Notes under the pieces: model-generated | Seen by the model: the letters and a program-made list of their open reading frames with translations, nothing else | Database searches by the model: none | Told to the model about the DNA's origin: nothing | Shown: positions 6,401-13,011 of the stretch, piece by piece | Position numbering within the stretch: the first letter of the stretch is position 1 | How the letters are laid out: each line of letters opens with the position of its first letter | Position numbers and translations under genes: made by a program | Assembly (NCBI GenBank): GCA_900549135.1 | Contig: URNI01000024.1 | Coordinates: 1 to 21,142, forward strand | Reading direction: 5' to 3' | From: an uncultured Collinsella sp. | Lineage (GTDB): Bacteria > Actinomycetota > Coriobacteriia > Coriobacteriales > Coriobacteriaceae | Length of the DNA stretch: 21,142 nt

Positions 6401-6961
6401 ATGAAGTTTGTTTGCCCCGTTTGCGGTTATGTGGAAGAGTTCGACGGCGACCAGCTGCCCGAGGATTTTAAGTGCCCCCAGTGCGGCGTTCCCGGTTCTC
6501 GTTTCCTGAAGCAGGAGGAGGGCCAGCTCGAGTGGGCCGCCGAGCACGTCGTGGGCGTCGCCAAGATGGAGGGTGTCTCTGAGGACATCGTTGCCGACCT
6601 GCGCGCCAACTTTGAGGGCGAGTGCTCCGAGGTCGGTATGTACCTGGCCATGGCTCGCGTCGCTCATCGCGAGGGCTATCCCGAGATCGGCCTGTACTGG
6701 GAGAAGGCTGCCCACGAGGAGGCCGAGCATGCCGCCAAGTTCGCCGAGCTCCTGGGCGAGGTCGTGACCGACTCCACCAAGAAGAACCTCGAGATGCGCG
6801 TTGAGGCCGAGAACGGCGCCACCGCCGGCAAGACCGATCTTGCCAAGCGTGCCAAGGCCGCCGGCCTCGATGCCATCCACGACACCGTGCACGAGATGGC
6901 TCGCGACGAGGCCCGCCACGGCAAGGCTTTCGCCGGCCTGCTCAAGCGCTACTTTGGCTAA
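6401..6961 (+). CDS. Reverse rubrerythrin (N-terminal rubredoxin plus ferritin-like domain)
   Basis: Predicted NADH-linked peroxide-reducing di-iron protein for oxidative stress defence in an anaerobe, 186 residues, cytoplasmic. The rubredoxin-like domain is at the N-terminus, with iron ligands Cys5, Cys8 (CPVCGY), Cys25 and Cys28 (CPQCG). The ferritin-like four-helix domain follows from about residue 45. It includes EGECSEVGMY, AAHEEAEHAAKF and MARDEARHGKAF with the Glu/His metal ligands. This domain order is the reverse of classical rubrerythrin. The ATG is preceded by GAAAGGATCG. It stands alone, divergent from the alcohol dehydrogenase operon, with its own promoter and terminator. Codon use is strongly biased (GAG, GCC, AAG), which suggests high expression. 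Confidence 0.93.
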   Translation: MKFVCPVCGYVEEFDGDQLPEDFKCPQCGVPGSRFLKQEEGQLEWAAEHVVGVAKMEGVSEDIVADLRANFEGECSEVGMYLAMARVAHREGYPEIGLYWEKAAHEEAEHAAKFAELLGEVVTDSTKKNLEMRVEAENGATAGKTDLAKRAKAAGLDAIHDTVHEMARDEARHGKAFAGLLKRYFG

Positions 6962-6995
6962 GCCAACCGCCTGAGACATAACCTCAAGCTCGATG

Positions 6996-7026
6996 AGGCC
7001 CGGACCGTATTGGTTCGGGCCTTTTT
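6996..7026 (+). terminator. Rho-independent terminator of rubrerythrin
   Basis: AGGCCCGGACC pairs with GGTTCGGGCCT around a short GTATT loop, followed by TTTTT. It lies 35 nt after the stop. Confidence 0.9.
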
Positions 7027-7094
7027 CGTGCCTCACGAACTTGTTAACGCCCTGAAATAGGACCGCCTTCGGCATCGGCTTCTCGTCAAAAACT

Positions 7095-7215
7095 AAGTGA
7101 GTAGACTTTTTGGAACTTGCCGAGCACGCCATCCATATTGCTTTATAAAGCCGCAGGTAAATGACTTGTTGCAAAACGGCTTGGTCGCCAAAGTGCCAAA
7201 AGTCTACTCACTTAG
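7095..7215. repeat. 121-bp foldback repeat, copy 1
   Basis: Ends are near-perfect inverted repeats: AAGTGAGTAGACTTTT on the left and AAAAGTCTACTCACTT on the right (18 bp when flanking CT/AG are included). The inside holds the palindrome GCTTTATAAAGC. Copy 2 (8514-8634) has the same length with about 10 differences and no indels. On the minus strand it ends the nuclease-like gene: 7204-7215 encode its last residues Leu-Ser-Glu and the TAG stop. The minus-strand RNA leaves the element into TTTTT, so it may also terminate transcription. Confidence 0.85.
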
Positions 7216-8331
7216 AACCGCAGCCGTCCACGATCGAGCCATTTTGTGTCTAGCGGGCATCTTTCCGTCGATTACTCCCAATTTTGTCCAGTCAATGAAT
7301 AGTTCAGACCGGAGTAATGCCTCAGCCCTTTGCTCATCCGAGCTTTTATCACGATATTCAGCATCGAGCATCCTGCATACGGCCTTAACGATCGCGCGGA
7401 ATCTATCCTCATCCGATATCTGTCTGTGTGTAAGGAGAAGCACATCGTAGCCCATGGCCTGAAGGGCCGTCATGCGGTCAGCGTCACGCAAGCCATCCCC
7501 TGCGCGTCCGTGCGAGGCCTTTCCCTGACATTCAATGGCCACCTGTCGCCTACCGTCCGGCGAAGAAAGAAGTAGGTCGATATATACACGGGACTTTCCC
7601 ACAATCGCTCGAGCACTTGTGCTTAGTATCACTTCGACATTGAGCTCTATGCCGCAAAACCCTTCGCCTCCCAGGGCTCGCGGCAGTCCAAGCAACAAAT
7701 ACGCCTCGACCTCAAAAGGCGACGCGGCACCCAATGGAACGAGTTGCGATACCGCCATAAATCTATTGCCGTAACGCATCCCGCAAACATCTGAACAAAA
7801 ACGGTCAAGGTCTCCGCCCAAAACCAAAGCGTCTCGACGCCATAAATTTGAGGCGGTGCCGTCCTCGGACGGGCAGCGCACCCAACCGAACGTTGTCGAA
7901 ATCGCGCCCGAATCAATTGCACGCGAAAGCTCCGCCTCAAGTGCCGCTGGCAGGGCACACACCGCAAACAAGCCGCACATCTCTGCCAACACAAAAAGAA
8001 GCTGGAGATCCGTCAGATGCCGCGACATGATGAATGTCGTCAGTAGAGGAGACGTAACCAAAAACCCATGCTCCGTTTCCAGCACGGATTCCCTGGGGAG
8101 CTCACCAAGAAACAGCCGCTGCCTAATGCTGGCAGGACAAGTCCGTTTGTTTCTCGTCCGAACCAATGTATACAACGGAAAACCGAGCGCGACCGCAGCC
8201 GTCGGGTTGCGGGCGAGATCATATCGCTGCCGGTCTTCTTCCGGTCGTGGAAGCGGCGGACACAAAGCGCGGACTTGAGGAGGCAAACGCCAGTACCTAA
8301 AAGCCGATATGTCACAAAGTAGATCCTTCAT
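7204..8331 (-). CDS. PD-(D/E)XK (Vsr/DUF559-like) nuclease-fold protein, unknown role
   Basis: A protein of 375 residues. The N-terminus (SAFRYWRLPPQVRALCPPLP) belongs to a family I remember as expanded in Coriobacteriia. The C-terminal third has a restriction-nuclease-like core: Asp252 in VYIDLLLSS, then Glu267 and Gln269 in VAIECQGKASH, followed by RDADRMTALQAMGYDVLLLT, typical of Vsr or DUF559 folds. Activity is plausible but unproven. No SD is visible before the ATG used, or before a GTG two codons earlier, so the start is uncertain. It is boxed by two copies of the 121-bp repeat, and copy 1 provides its last three codons and stop. No methylase or other partner is adjacent. Confidence 0.72.
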   Translation of the reverse strand: MKDLLCDISAFRYWRLPPQVRALCPPLPRPEEDRQRYDLARNPTAAVALGFPLYTLVRTRNKRTCPASIRQRLFLGELPRESVLETEHGFLVTSPLLTTFIMSRHLTDLQLLFVLAEMCGLFAVCALPAALEAELSRAIDSGAISTTFGWVRCPSEDGTASNLWRRDALVLGGDLDRFCSDVCGMRYGNRFMAVSQLVPLGAASPFEVEAYLLLGLPRALGGEGFCGIELNVEVILSTSARAIVGKSRVYIDLLLSSPDGRRQVAIECQGKASHGRAGDGLRDADRMTALQAMGYDVLLLTHRQISDEDRFRAIVKAVCRMLDAEYRDKSSDEQRAEALLRSELFIDWTKLGVIDGKMPARHKMARSWTAAVLSE

Positions 8332-8414
8332 AGGCACAGGAAAACACGAATTTCAACCCAATCAGTCACGCATTGGCGCGAACGCAGCAAAAATGGCGCC
8401 GAACGGACTGCCAA

Positions 8415-8480
8415 GTTTTCAACAGCCCTCCCCAACTGGCCAAAAGCTTGCCGTGAGCTGGACGAAGCCCTGTTGAAAAC
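8415..8480. repeat. 66-bp inverted repeat upstream of the nuclease-like gene
   Basis: GTTTTCAACAG (8415-8425) and CTGTTGAAAAC (8470-8480) are perfect 11-bp inverted arms around a 44-nt centre. A plus-strand T-run (8485-8490) follows. It lies between the nuclease-like gene and repeat copy 2, where no gene is seen. Confidence 0.55.
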
Positions 8481-8513
8481 CCCATTTTTTCTCATGCGGA
8501 AACTTTGTGCGGC

Positions 8514-8634
8514 AAGTGAGTAGACTTTTTCGAACTTGCCGCGCAGACCATCCATATTGCTTTATAAAGTCGCAGGTAGATAGCTTGTTTCAAAACGGCC
8601 TGGTCGCCAAAGTGCCAAAAGTCTACTCACTTAG
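8514..8634. repeat. 121-bp foldback repeat, copy 2
   Basis: Same length, orientation and termini as the copy at 7095-7215, about 92% identical by eye. Bases 8623-8634 encode the last Leu-Ser-Glu and stop of pdxR, just as copy 1 does for the nuclease-like gene. Differences cluster in the inner part while both 16-bp ends are unchanged. Confidence 0.85.
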
Positions 8635-10062
8635 ATTGCAGAGCGCCCCCATTAGCTGCAATTCCAAGGTATTAAGCACTTTTGGACTCAGATCATCATA
8701 CTGAACAAGAATTTGACTTGAGTTTTCAGGGACAGATGCGCCATCGGCACACCAATAACAGTCACTGATATCGATAAACGGGATACTCGAGCGCGTGAGG
8801 GCCCGTGCAAAAGTGCCTCTGCCCGTTCCACGCTCCGCAACCACGATACAGTAAAGGCCCGCGTCTGCATGCTCGATCGAGACCTCTCCTGCCGGAAATA
8901 CCTTCCGCACAAGCGCCATCAGGCCATCACGCGCCTCGCGAGCACGAACGCGCACGCGGTTCACATGTCGCTCGTAATCACCAGATTCCAGCAAACGCGC
9001 CAAAGCGACCTGGTCAACAGAGCTCACCGACGAGGCGTAGAAACCAAGGTTGCGCCTAAACCGCTCCATTAGCTCATCGGGCAGCACCATGTACGCTAGA
9101 CGCAACGCCGATGACAGGCTCTTCGAAAACGTGTTGGTGTAGATAACCGACTGGGCGGCATCAATCGACGCGAGCGCGGGAATCGGCTTCCCGGCAAGGC
9201 GAAACTCACAATCAAAGTCATCTTCGATGAGATACCGACCTGGTCGCTCGGCGGCCCAGCTCAGAAGCGCATAGCGACGCGCAATGCTCGTCACAAGGCC
9301 GGTCGGATACTGATGGGACGGCATCAGGTGAAGGACATCGGTCCCGCTTTTCTGCAGAGTGCTCAAGTCCACGCCCTCATCATCCAACGGGATATGTCGA
9401 ACTTTGCAGCCCATAGCCTGATAGATACGCGTCAGACGCAAATAGCCCGGATCCTCAACCGCATACACCTTGTCCGCGCCAAGCAACTGAACCAACATGG
9501 TATCGAGCAGCTGGGCGCCCGCACCGATAACGATGTTGTTGGGGTCGACATTCATACCCCTTGTCCCGTGCAGATGGTGAGCAATTGCGCGTCGCAGCCG
9601 AGCAGTGCCCTGCGCCGGTGCGGGCGAAAAGATTTCGCGCTCGTCTTCGGATGCCAGCGTCGCCCGTAGCGCGCTTTGCCAAAGCCGCGCCGCCTCCAAA
9701 GCAGAAGGAGAAAGCGCATCGAATCGCTCGACCTGTCCGTTGACATCATGCACGCTGGGGCCCACAGAGACGGCATCTCGGTCGATGCCCTCCGCAGCCG
9801 AAGCCAAAACCGGTGCATCCGGAAGCTCGCAAGCGTAGTAGCCACGACGTGGTATTGAGCAAATATAGCCCTCAGCGAGTAACTGGCTATATGCATTCTC
9901 GATGGTAATAACACTGATTCCCAGATGACTGGCAAAGGCGCGCTTAGACGGCAAATGCTCCCCCGCCACAATGCGTCCAGCTACGATATCATCTCGAATT
10001 TGCTGGTAAACATACTCATAGAGCGATGCTTCGCCGCGTTTTTCCAAATTGTAGTCAAGCAT
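8623..10062 (-). CDS. pdxR: MocR-type regulator of pyridoxal phosphate synthesis
   Basis: A 479-residue regulator: an N-terminal GntR winged helix (about 12-80, with LPSKRAFASHLGISVITIENAY) joined to a type I aminotransferase-like domain that binds PLP without catalysis. The PLP lysine is Lys314 in TNTFSKSLSSALRL; YLIEDDFDCEF upstream supplies the cofactor aspartate. The ATG has AGGTGA 7 nt upstream; a TTG further up is unsupported. It is divergent from pdxS-pdxT, the standard place for PdxR, and should sense PLP to control that operon and probably itself. Its last three codons and stop lie in the 121-bp repeat, so the native C-terminus may have been altered slightly by that element. Confidence 0.88.
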   Translation of the reverse strand: MLDYNLEKRGEASLYEYVYQQIRDDIVAGRIVAGEHLPSKRAFASHLGISVITIENAYSQLLAEGYICSIPRRGYYACELPDAPVLASAAEGIDRDAVSVGPSVHDVNGQVERFDALSPSALEAARLWQSALRATLASEDEREIFSPAPAQGTARLRRAIAHHLHGTRGMNVDPNNIVIGAGAQLLDTMLVQLLGADKVYAVEDPGYLRLTRIYQAMGCKVRHIPLDDEGVDLSTLQKSGTDVLHLMPSHQYPTGLVTSIARRYALLSWAAERPGRYLIEDDFDCEFRLAGKPIPALASIDAAQSVIYTNTFSKSLSSALRLAYMVLPDELMERFRRNLGFYASSVSSVDQVALARLLESGDYERHVNRVRVRAREARDGLMALVRKVFPAGEVSIEHADAGLYCIVVAERGTGRGTFARALTRSSIPFIDISDCYWCADGASVPENSSQILVQYDDLSPKVLNTLELQLMGALCNLSE

Positions 10063-10073
10063 GAGCCTATCAC

Positions 10074-10142
10074 CTGACCTTATTAAGTCATTCAATCTGG
10101 TATTAGTCTGACCTTGTAATTATCTCGAAAACTGAGTATTTT
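10074..10142 (+). promoter_or_regulatory. PdxR operator direct repeats and pdxS promoter
   Basis: CTGACCTT occurs twice in the same orientation, at 10074-10081 and 10108-10115 (34 bp apart, about three helical turns). MocR regulators typically bind direct repeats. The second copy overlaps a -35-like TTGTAA (10114-10119), followed after 17 nt by TATTTT (10137-10142). This fits activation of pdxS from upstream sites. Confidence 0.55.
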
Positions 10143-10207
10143 GTCATACCCAGCTCCCCGATAGGATGTTCCGTCAAGCAATGCACATGCCAACCAAGGG
10201 AGCAACC

Positions 10208-11098
10208 ATGGCAGAACAGAACAGCAAGGCCGACCGCGTCAAACTCAATCGCGAGCTCGCGCAGATGCTCAAGGGCGGCGTCATCATGGACGTCACCACG
10301 CCCGAGCAGGCACGCATCGCCGAAGAGGCAGGCGCCTGCGCCGTCATGGCACTCGAGCGCATCCCGGCCGACATCCGTGCCGCAGGCGGCGTCTCGCGCA
10401 TGAGCGACCCCAAGATGATCAAGGGCATCCAGGAGGCCGTCTCCACCCCCGTCATGGCCAAGTGCCGCATCGGTCACATCGTCGAGGCGCAGGTCCTGCA
10501 GGCCATCGAGATCGACTACATCGACGAGTCCGAGGTTCTCTCCCCTGCCGATGACGTCTATCACATCGACAAGACCCAGTTTGACGTGCCGTTTGTCTGC
10601 GGCGCCCGTGATCTGGGCGAGGCGCTGCGCCGTGTTGCCGAAGGCGCCACGATGATTCGCACCAAGGGTGAGCCGGGTACGGGCGACGTCGTTCAGGCCG
10701 TGCGTCACATGCGCAAGATCCAAAAGCAGATCCGTGACGTTGTTGCCCTGCGCAACGACGAGCTCTTTGAGGCAGCCAAGCAACTGCAGGTTCCGGTCGA
10801 GCTGGTGCGCGAGGTCCATGCCACGGGCAAGCTTCCCGTTGTGAACTTTGCCGCCGGCGGCGTAGCGACCCCCGCCGACGCCGCGCTGATGATGCAGCTG
10901 GGCGCCGAAGGCGTCTTTGTCGGCTCGGGCATCTTTAAGAGCGGCGACCCCGCCAAGCGCGCAGCCGCCATCGTCAAGGCCGTGGCAAACTTCACCGATG
11001 CCAAGCTCATCGCCGAGCTTTCGGAGGACCTGGGCGAGGCCATGGTGGGCATCAACGCCGACGAGATTGAAATCATCATGGAGGAGCGCGGGCGCTAG
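10208..11098 (+). CDS. pdxS: Pyridoxal 5'-phosphate synthase, synthase subunit
   Basis: Makes pyridoxal 5'-phosphate from ribose 5-phosphate, glyceraldehyde 3-phosphate and ammonia in the deoxyxylulose-independent pathway. It is the TIM-barrel subunit of the PdxS12-PdxT12 complex. The product has 296 residues. Asp28 (MDVT), Lys85 (PVMAKCRIGH) and Lys153 (MIRTKGEPGTG) align with the catalytic aspartate and the two lysines of B. subtilis PdxS. AARDLGEAL-type and FAAGGVATPADAALMM phosphate-binding segments are present. The ATG is preceded by AAGGGAG; the frame extends 14 codons upstream without a better site. pdxT follows after 20 nt. Expression is probably governed by PdxR through the direct repeats upstream. 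Confidence 0.97.
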   Translation: MAEQNSKADRVKLNRELAQMLKGGVIMDVTTPEQARIAEEAGACAVMALERIPADIRAAGGVSRMSDPKMIKGIQEAVSTPVMAKCRIGHIVEAQVLQAIEIDYIDESEVLSPADDVYHIDKTQFDVPFVCGARDLGEALRRVAEGATMIRTKGEPGTGDVVQAVRHMRKIQKQIRDVVALRNDELFEAAKQLQVPVELVREVHATGKLPVVNFAAGGVATPADAALMMQLGAEGVFVGSGIFKSGDPAKRAAAIVKAVANFTDAKLIAELSEDLGEAMVGINADEIEIIMEERGR

Positions 11099-11118
11099 TC
11101 CAGCAGAAAGGATCGCAC

Positions 11119-11706
11119 ATGAGCGATTATGCAGACCAAACGGTCGCCGTGCTGGCGGTCCAAGGCGCTTTTGTCGAGCACGAGACAAGACTATCCGAGC
11201 TGGGCGTACACTGTATTGAGCTGAGGCAGGCGGCTGATTTGAAGCAGGACTTTGACCGTCTGGTACTTCCCGGCGGCGAGTCTACCGTTCAAGGGAAGCT
11301 GCTTGATGAGTTGGGCATGCTCGAGGAGCTTCGTGCCCGCATCTCTGAAGGCATGCCCGTCCTGGGCACCTGTGCCGGCCTAATTCTGCTGGCTCACGAC
11401 CTTGCCGCCCATGACGATAAGGGCACGCCGCGTTTGGCAACCATGGATGTACTTGTCGAGCGCAATGCCTACGGCAGGCAGCTCGGCAGCTTTCGAACCA
11501 AGGGGCAGCTAGCCGGCATCGACGGTGAAGTGCCACTGACGTTTATCCGCGCGCCCCGCATCGTCGAGGTCCACGGCGACGCAAAGGCCTTAGCGAAAGT
11601 CGACGGCCGTATCGTCGCCGCGCGCCAGGGCAACCAGCTCGGCGTAACCTTCCACCCCGAACTCGACGAAGACACCCGCCTCCACGAACTGTTCCTACAA
11701 ATGTAG
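11119..11706 (+). CDS. pdxT: Pyridoxal 5'-phosphate synthase, glutaminase subunit
   Basis: Class I glutamine amidotransferase of 195 residues that releases ammonia from glutamine and channels it to PdxS. The catalytic triad is visible: Cys85 in GTCAGLILLA, and His179 and Glu181 in TFHPELDED. PGGEST (51-56) forms the glutamine-binding loop. The start has AAAGGA upstream. It lies 20 nt after pdxS on the same strand and completes the operon. No ordinary T-rich terminator follows; instead the strand enters a cluster of long inverted repeats (11730 onward), the first of which probably ends the transcript. Confidence 0.96.
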   Translation: MSDYADQTVAVLAVQGAFVEHETRLSELGVHCIELRQAADLKQDFDRLVLPGGESTVQGKLLDELGMLEELRARISEGMPVLGTCAGLILLAHDLAAHDDKGTPRLATMDVLVERNAYGRQLGSFRTKGQLAGIDGEVPLTFIRAPRIVEVHGDAKALAKVDGRIVAARQGNQLGVTFHPELDEDTRLHELFLQM

Positions 11707-11729
11707 GCATCGAAATCAACAAACGAAAC

Positions 11730-11793
11730 GAGAGTGGATAATCTCCCACCTTGAGCATGAATATGGGCTCATACCGGGAGATTATCCACTCTC
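11730..11793. repeat. Palindromic element A: 18-bp perfect inverted repeat
   Basis: GAGAGTGGATAATCTCCC (11730-11747) and its exact reverse complement (11776-11793) enclose a 28-nt centre with a further TGAGC/GCTCA stem. It starts 24 nt after pdxT. It could end pdxT transcription although no T-run follows. Confidence 0.85.
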
Positions 11794-11801
11794 ATGCTAC
11801 G

Positions 11802-11857
11802 TAGTCGTTGGGGACGTTCTTAAATGACCAGTCAAACAAGAACGTCCCCAACGACTA
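11802..11857. repeat. Palindromic element B: 20-bp perfect inverted repeat, REP-like
   Basis: TAGTCGTTGGGGACGTTCTT (11802-11821) and its exact reverse complement (11838-11857) surround a 16-nt loop. TCTTTTAG follows on the plus strand, so it could act as a terminator. The core GGGGACGTTCTT resembles motifs I remember beside IS200-like REP-associated transposases; no such gene is in this window. Confidence 0.85.
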
Positions 11858-11912
11858 TCTTTTAGCAGGTCTGGATCATGGCAATGTCGATGTTTTGGCA
11901 CCGACAGCGAGC

Positions 11913-12008
11913 GCCCACCAGAGCGAACAAATTGGCATGAAAAGAGGACGGCATAGACCTTCTGGTCATGCCGTCCTCTTTGAATGACAAGTTGTCGCTC
12001 TGGTGGGC
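11913..12008. repeat. Palindromic element C: nested double inverted repeat
   Basis: The outer arms GCCCACCAGAGCGA (11913-11926) and TCGCTCTGGTGGGC are perfect, with a few more paired bases inside after a one-base bulge. The inner arms AAAGAGGACGGCAT (11941-11954) and ATGCCGTCCTCTTT (11968-11981) are perfect, with a GACC/GGTC tip after a bulged A. The two stems are stacked on one axis. Confidence 0.85.
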
Positions 12009-12023
12009 ACGCAGCGTCAACTA

Positions 12024-12051
12024 GTTACGCGGTTTGGTAAAACCGCGTAAC
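12024..12051 (-). terminator. Palindromic element D: likely terminator of the RGG-tailed gene
   Basis: GTTACGCGGTTT and AAACCGCGTAAC form a perfect 12-bp stem around a 4-nt loop. It begins 4 nt after the TAG stop of the minus-strand gene. No T-run follows on the minus strand (TAGTTGACG), so termination is likely but not canonical. Confidence 0.5.
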
Positions 12052-12055
12052 CCAA

Positions 12056-12859
12056 CTAGAAGCGGTTGCCGCGGAAGCCGCCGCCGTTGCGGCCGCCACG
12101 GTCGCCACCGCGACCGCCACGGTCGTTACCACGGTTGCCGCCAAAGCCGCTACGGTTGCCACCGCGATCGCCATAGCCACCACGGTTGCCGCCAAAGCCG
12201 CCGCGACCGCCACGGTCGCCGCCACGGCCACCACGGTCGTCACGGCCGCCGCGAGGACCGCGGTCCTCGTCCAGGCCCATGGCGACGAGCGGAGCGATAA
12301 CCTTATCGAGAGCGGCCATCAGCTCGGTGGCCTCCTCGTAAGAAAGCTCGGGCAGGAGCTTCTCCTTCTTGTTGGCAAGCTCGACCAGGCCCTCAGCGGC
12401 ATCCTCGGCAGCGAAGACAACAATCTTGCGCATATCGCCCTCGGCGTCGTCGATGCGGCCGACCAGATCGGCAGCCTCGGCCTCGGCCATCAGGCCATCG
12501 AGCTCACGGAGGCGCATGCCCAGCAGGTCGGACATTTCCTTCTGCTCCATCTTGGGCTTGAGGTCAAGAAGCTTGATGGCGCGCTCGATGTTCGCCATGC
12601 GCTCGGCCTTGGCCTCCTCCTCCTTGGAAATAGCAAAGCGACGGCTACGCAGCAGGCGGGCGGCCTTCTGCATCTTGTCCATCAGCTCTTCGTCATCGTA
12701 ATCAACGGCGGCCTCGACAACCTCGGCCTCCTCCTCGGCGGAAACCTCGTCAGCAGCCTCAACCTCGGCAGCTTCGGTCTCCACGGTCTCGACTGCCTCG
12801 ACCTCGGCAGCCATGGTCTCGTTCTCGGTCTCGTTCATGATCTCTTCGTTCTCGGACAT
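12056..12859 (-). CDS. Winged-helix (MarR-like) protein with acidic N-terminus and RGG-rich tail
   Basis: A 267-residue protein in three parts. Residues 1-58 are glutamate/alanine-rich and probably disordered. Residues 59-195 look like a MarR-type winged helix: IERAIKLLDLKPKMEQKEMSDLLGM, then LRELDGLMAEAEAADLVGRIDDAEGDMRKIVVF, then long helices. Residues 199-267 are glycine, arginine, asparagine and phenylalanine, with about ten RGG triplets, a composition known from RNA-binding proteins. AAGGAG lies 4 nt before the ATG. DNA binding through the wing and RNA binding through the tail are inferred. It lies downstream of the MFS gene on the same strand (152-nt gap). The low-complexity tail has a repetitive DNA sequence that could vary in length between strains. 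Confidence 0.75.
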   Translation of the reverse strand: MSENEEIMNETENETMAAEVEAVETVETEAAEVEAADEVSAEEEAEVVEAAVDYDDEELMDKMQKAARLLRSRRFAISKEEEAKAERMANIERAIKLLDLKPKMEQKEMSDLLGMRLRELDGLMAEAEAADLVGRIDDAEGDMRKIVVFAAEDAAEGLVELANKKEKLLPELSYEEATELMAALDKVIAPLVAMGLDEDRGPRGGRDDRGGRGGDRGGRGGFGGNRGGYGDRGGNRSGFGGNRGNDRGGRGGDRGGRNGGGFRGNRF

Positions 12860-12873
12860 GAGACTCCTTCTTG

Positions 12874-12907
12874 GCCCTCTCGGGCATCATCGCCCCATTC
12901 GCGGGGC
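12874..12907 (-). promoter_or_regulatory. Two GC-rich hairpins in the leader of the RGG-tailed gene
   Basis: GCCC/GGGC around a 4-nt loop (12874-12885) and GCCCC/GGGGC around a 6-nt loop (12892-12907) stand side by side just upstream of the ribosome-binding site. They may tune translation or message stability. Nothing identifies a ligand. Confidence 0.3.
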
Positions 12908-13011
12908 CCGTCGCGCACTCTTTGCGCTTTAAACATTCATGCCTCTCGGCAAAACGTCCATTAGTTTATGGTGTCGCCATCCAATCTAGCTGCAGAATCT
13001 ATGTGCACACA

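Noticed and set aside
6290..7174. Long open frame antisense to rubrerythrin
   Set aside because: It mirrors the biased codons of the rubrerythrin gene, runs through its terminator, and the translation is leucine/glycine-rich without motifs.
8328..8555. 75-codon minus-strand frame between the nuclease-like gene and repeat copy 2
   Set aside because: It begins inside the 121-bp repeat, spans the 66-bp inverted repeat and shows no ribosome-binding site or recognisable family; better explained as repeat sequence.
7095..8634. CRISPR-like repetition
   Set aside because: Only two 121-bp copies 1.4 kb apart around a gene, with foldback ends; no regular spacers and no cas genes.
10103..11188. 361-codon frame antisense to pdxS
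   Set aside because: A shadow of the GC-biased pdxS codons; pdxS is certain on the plus strand.
12061..12260. Tandem DNA repeat as a separate element
   Set aside because: The repetition comes from the glycine/arginine codons of the RGG tail and is coding sequence.
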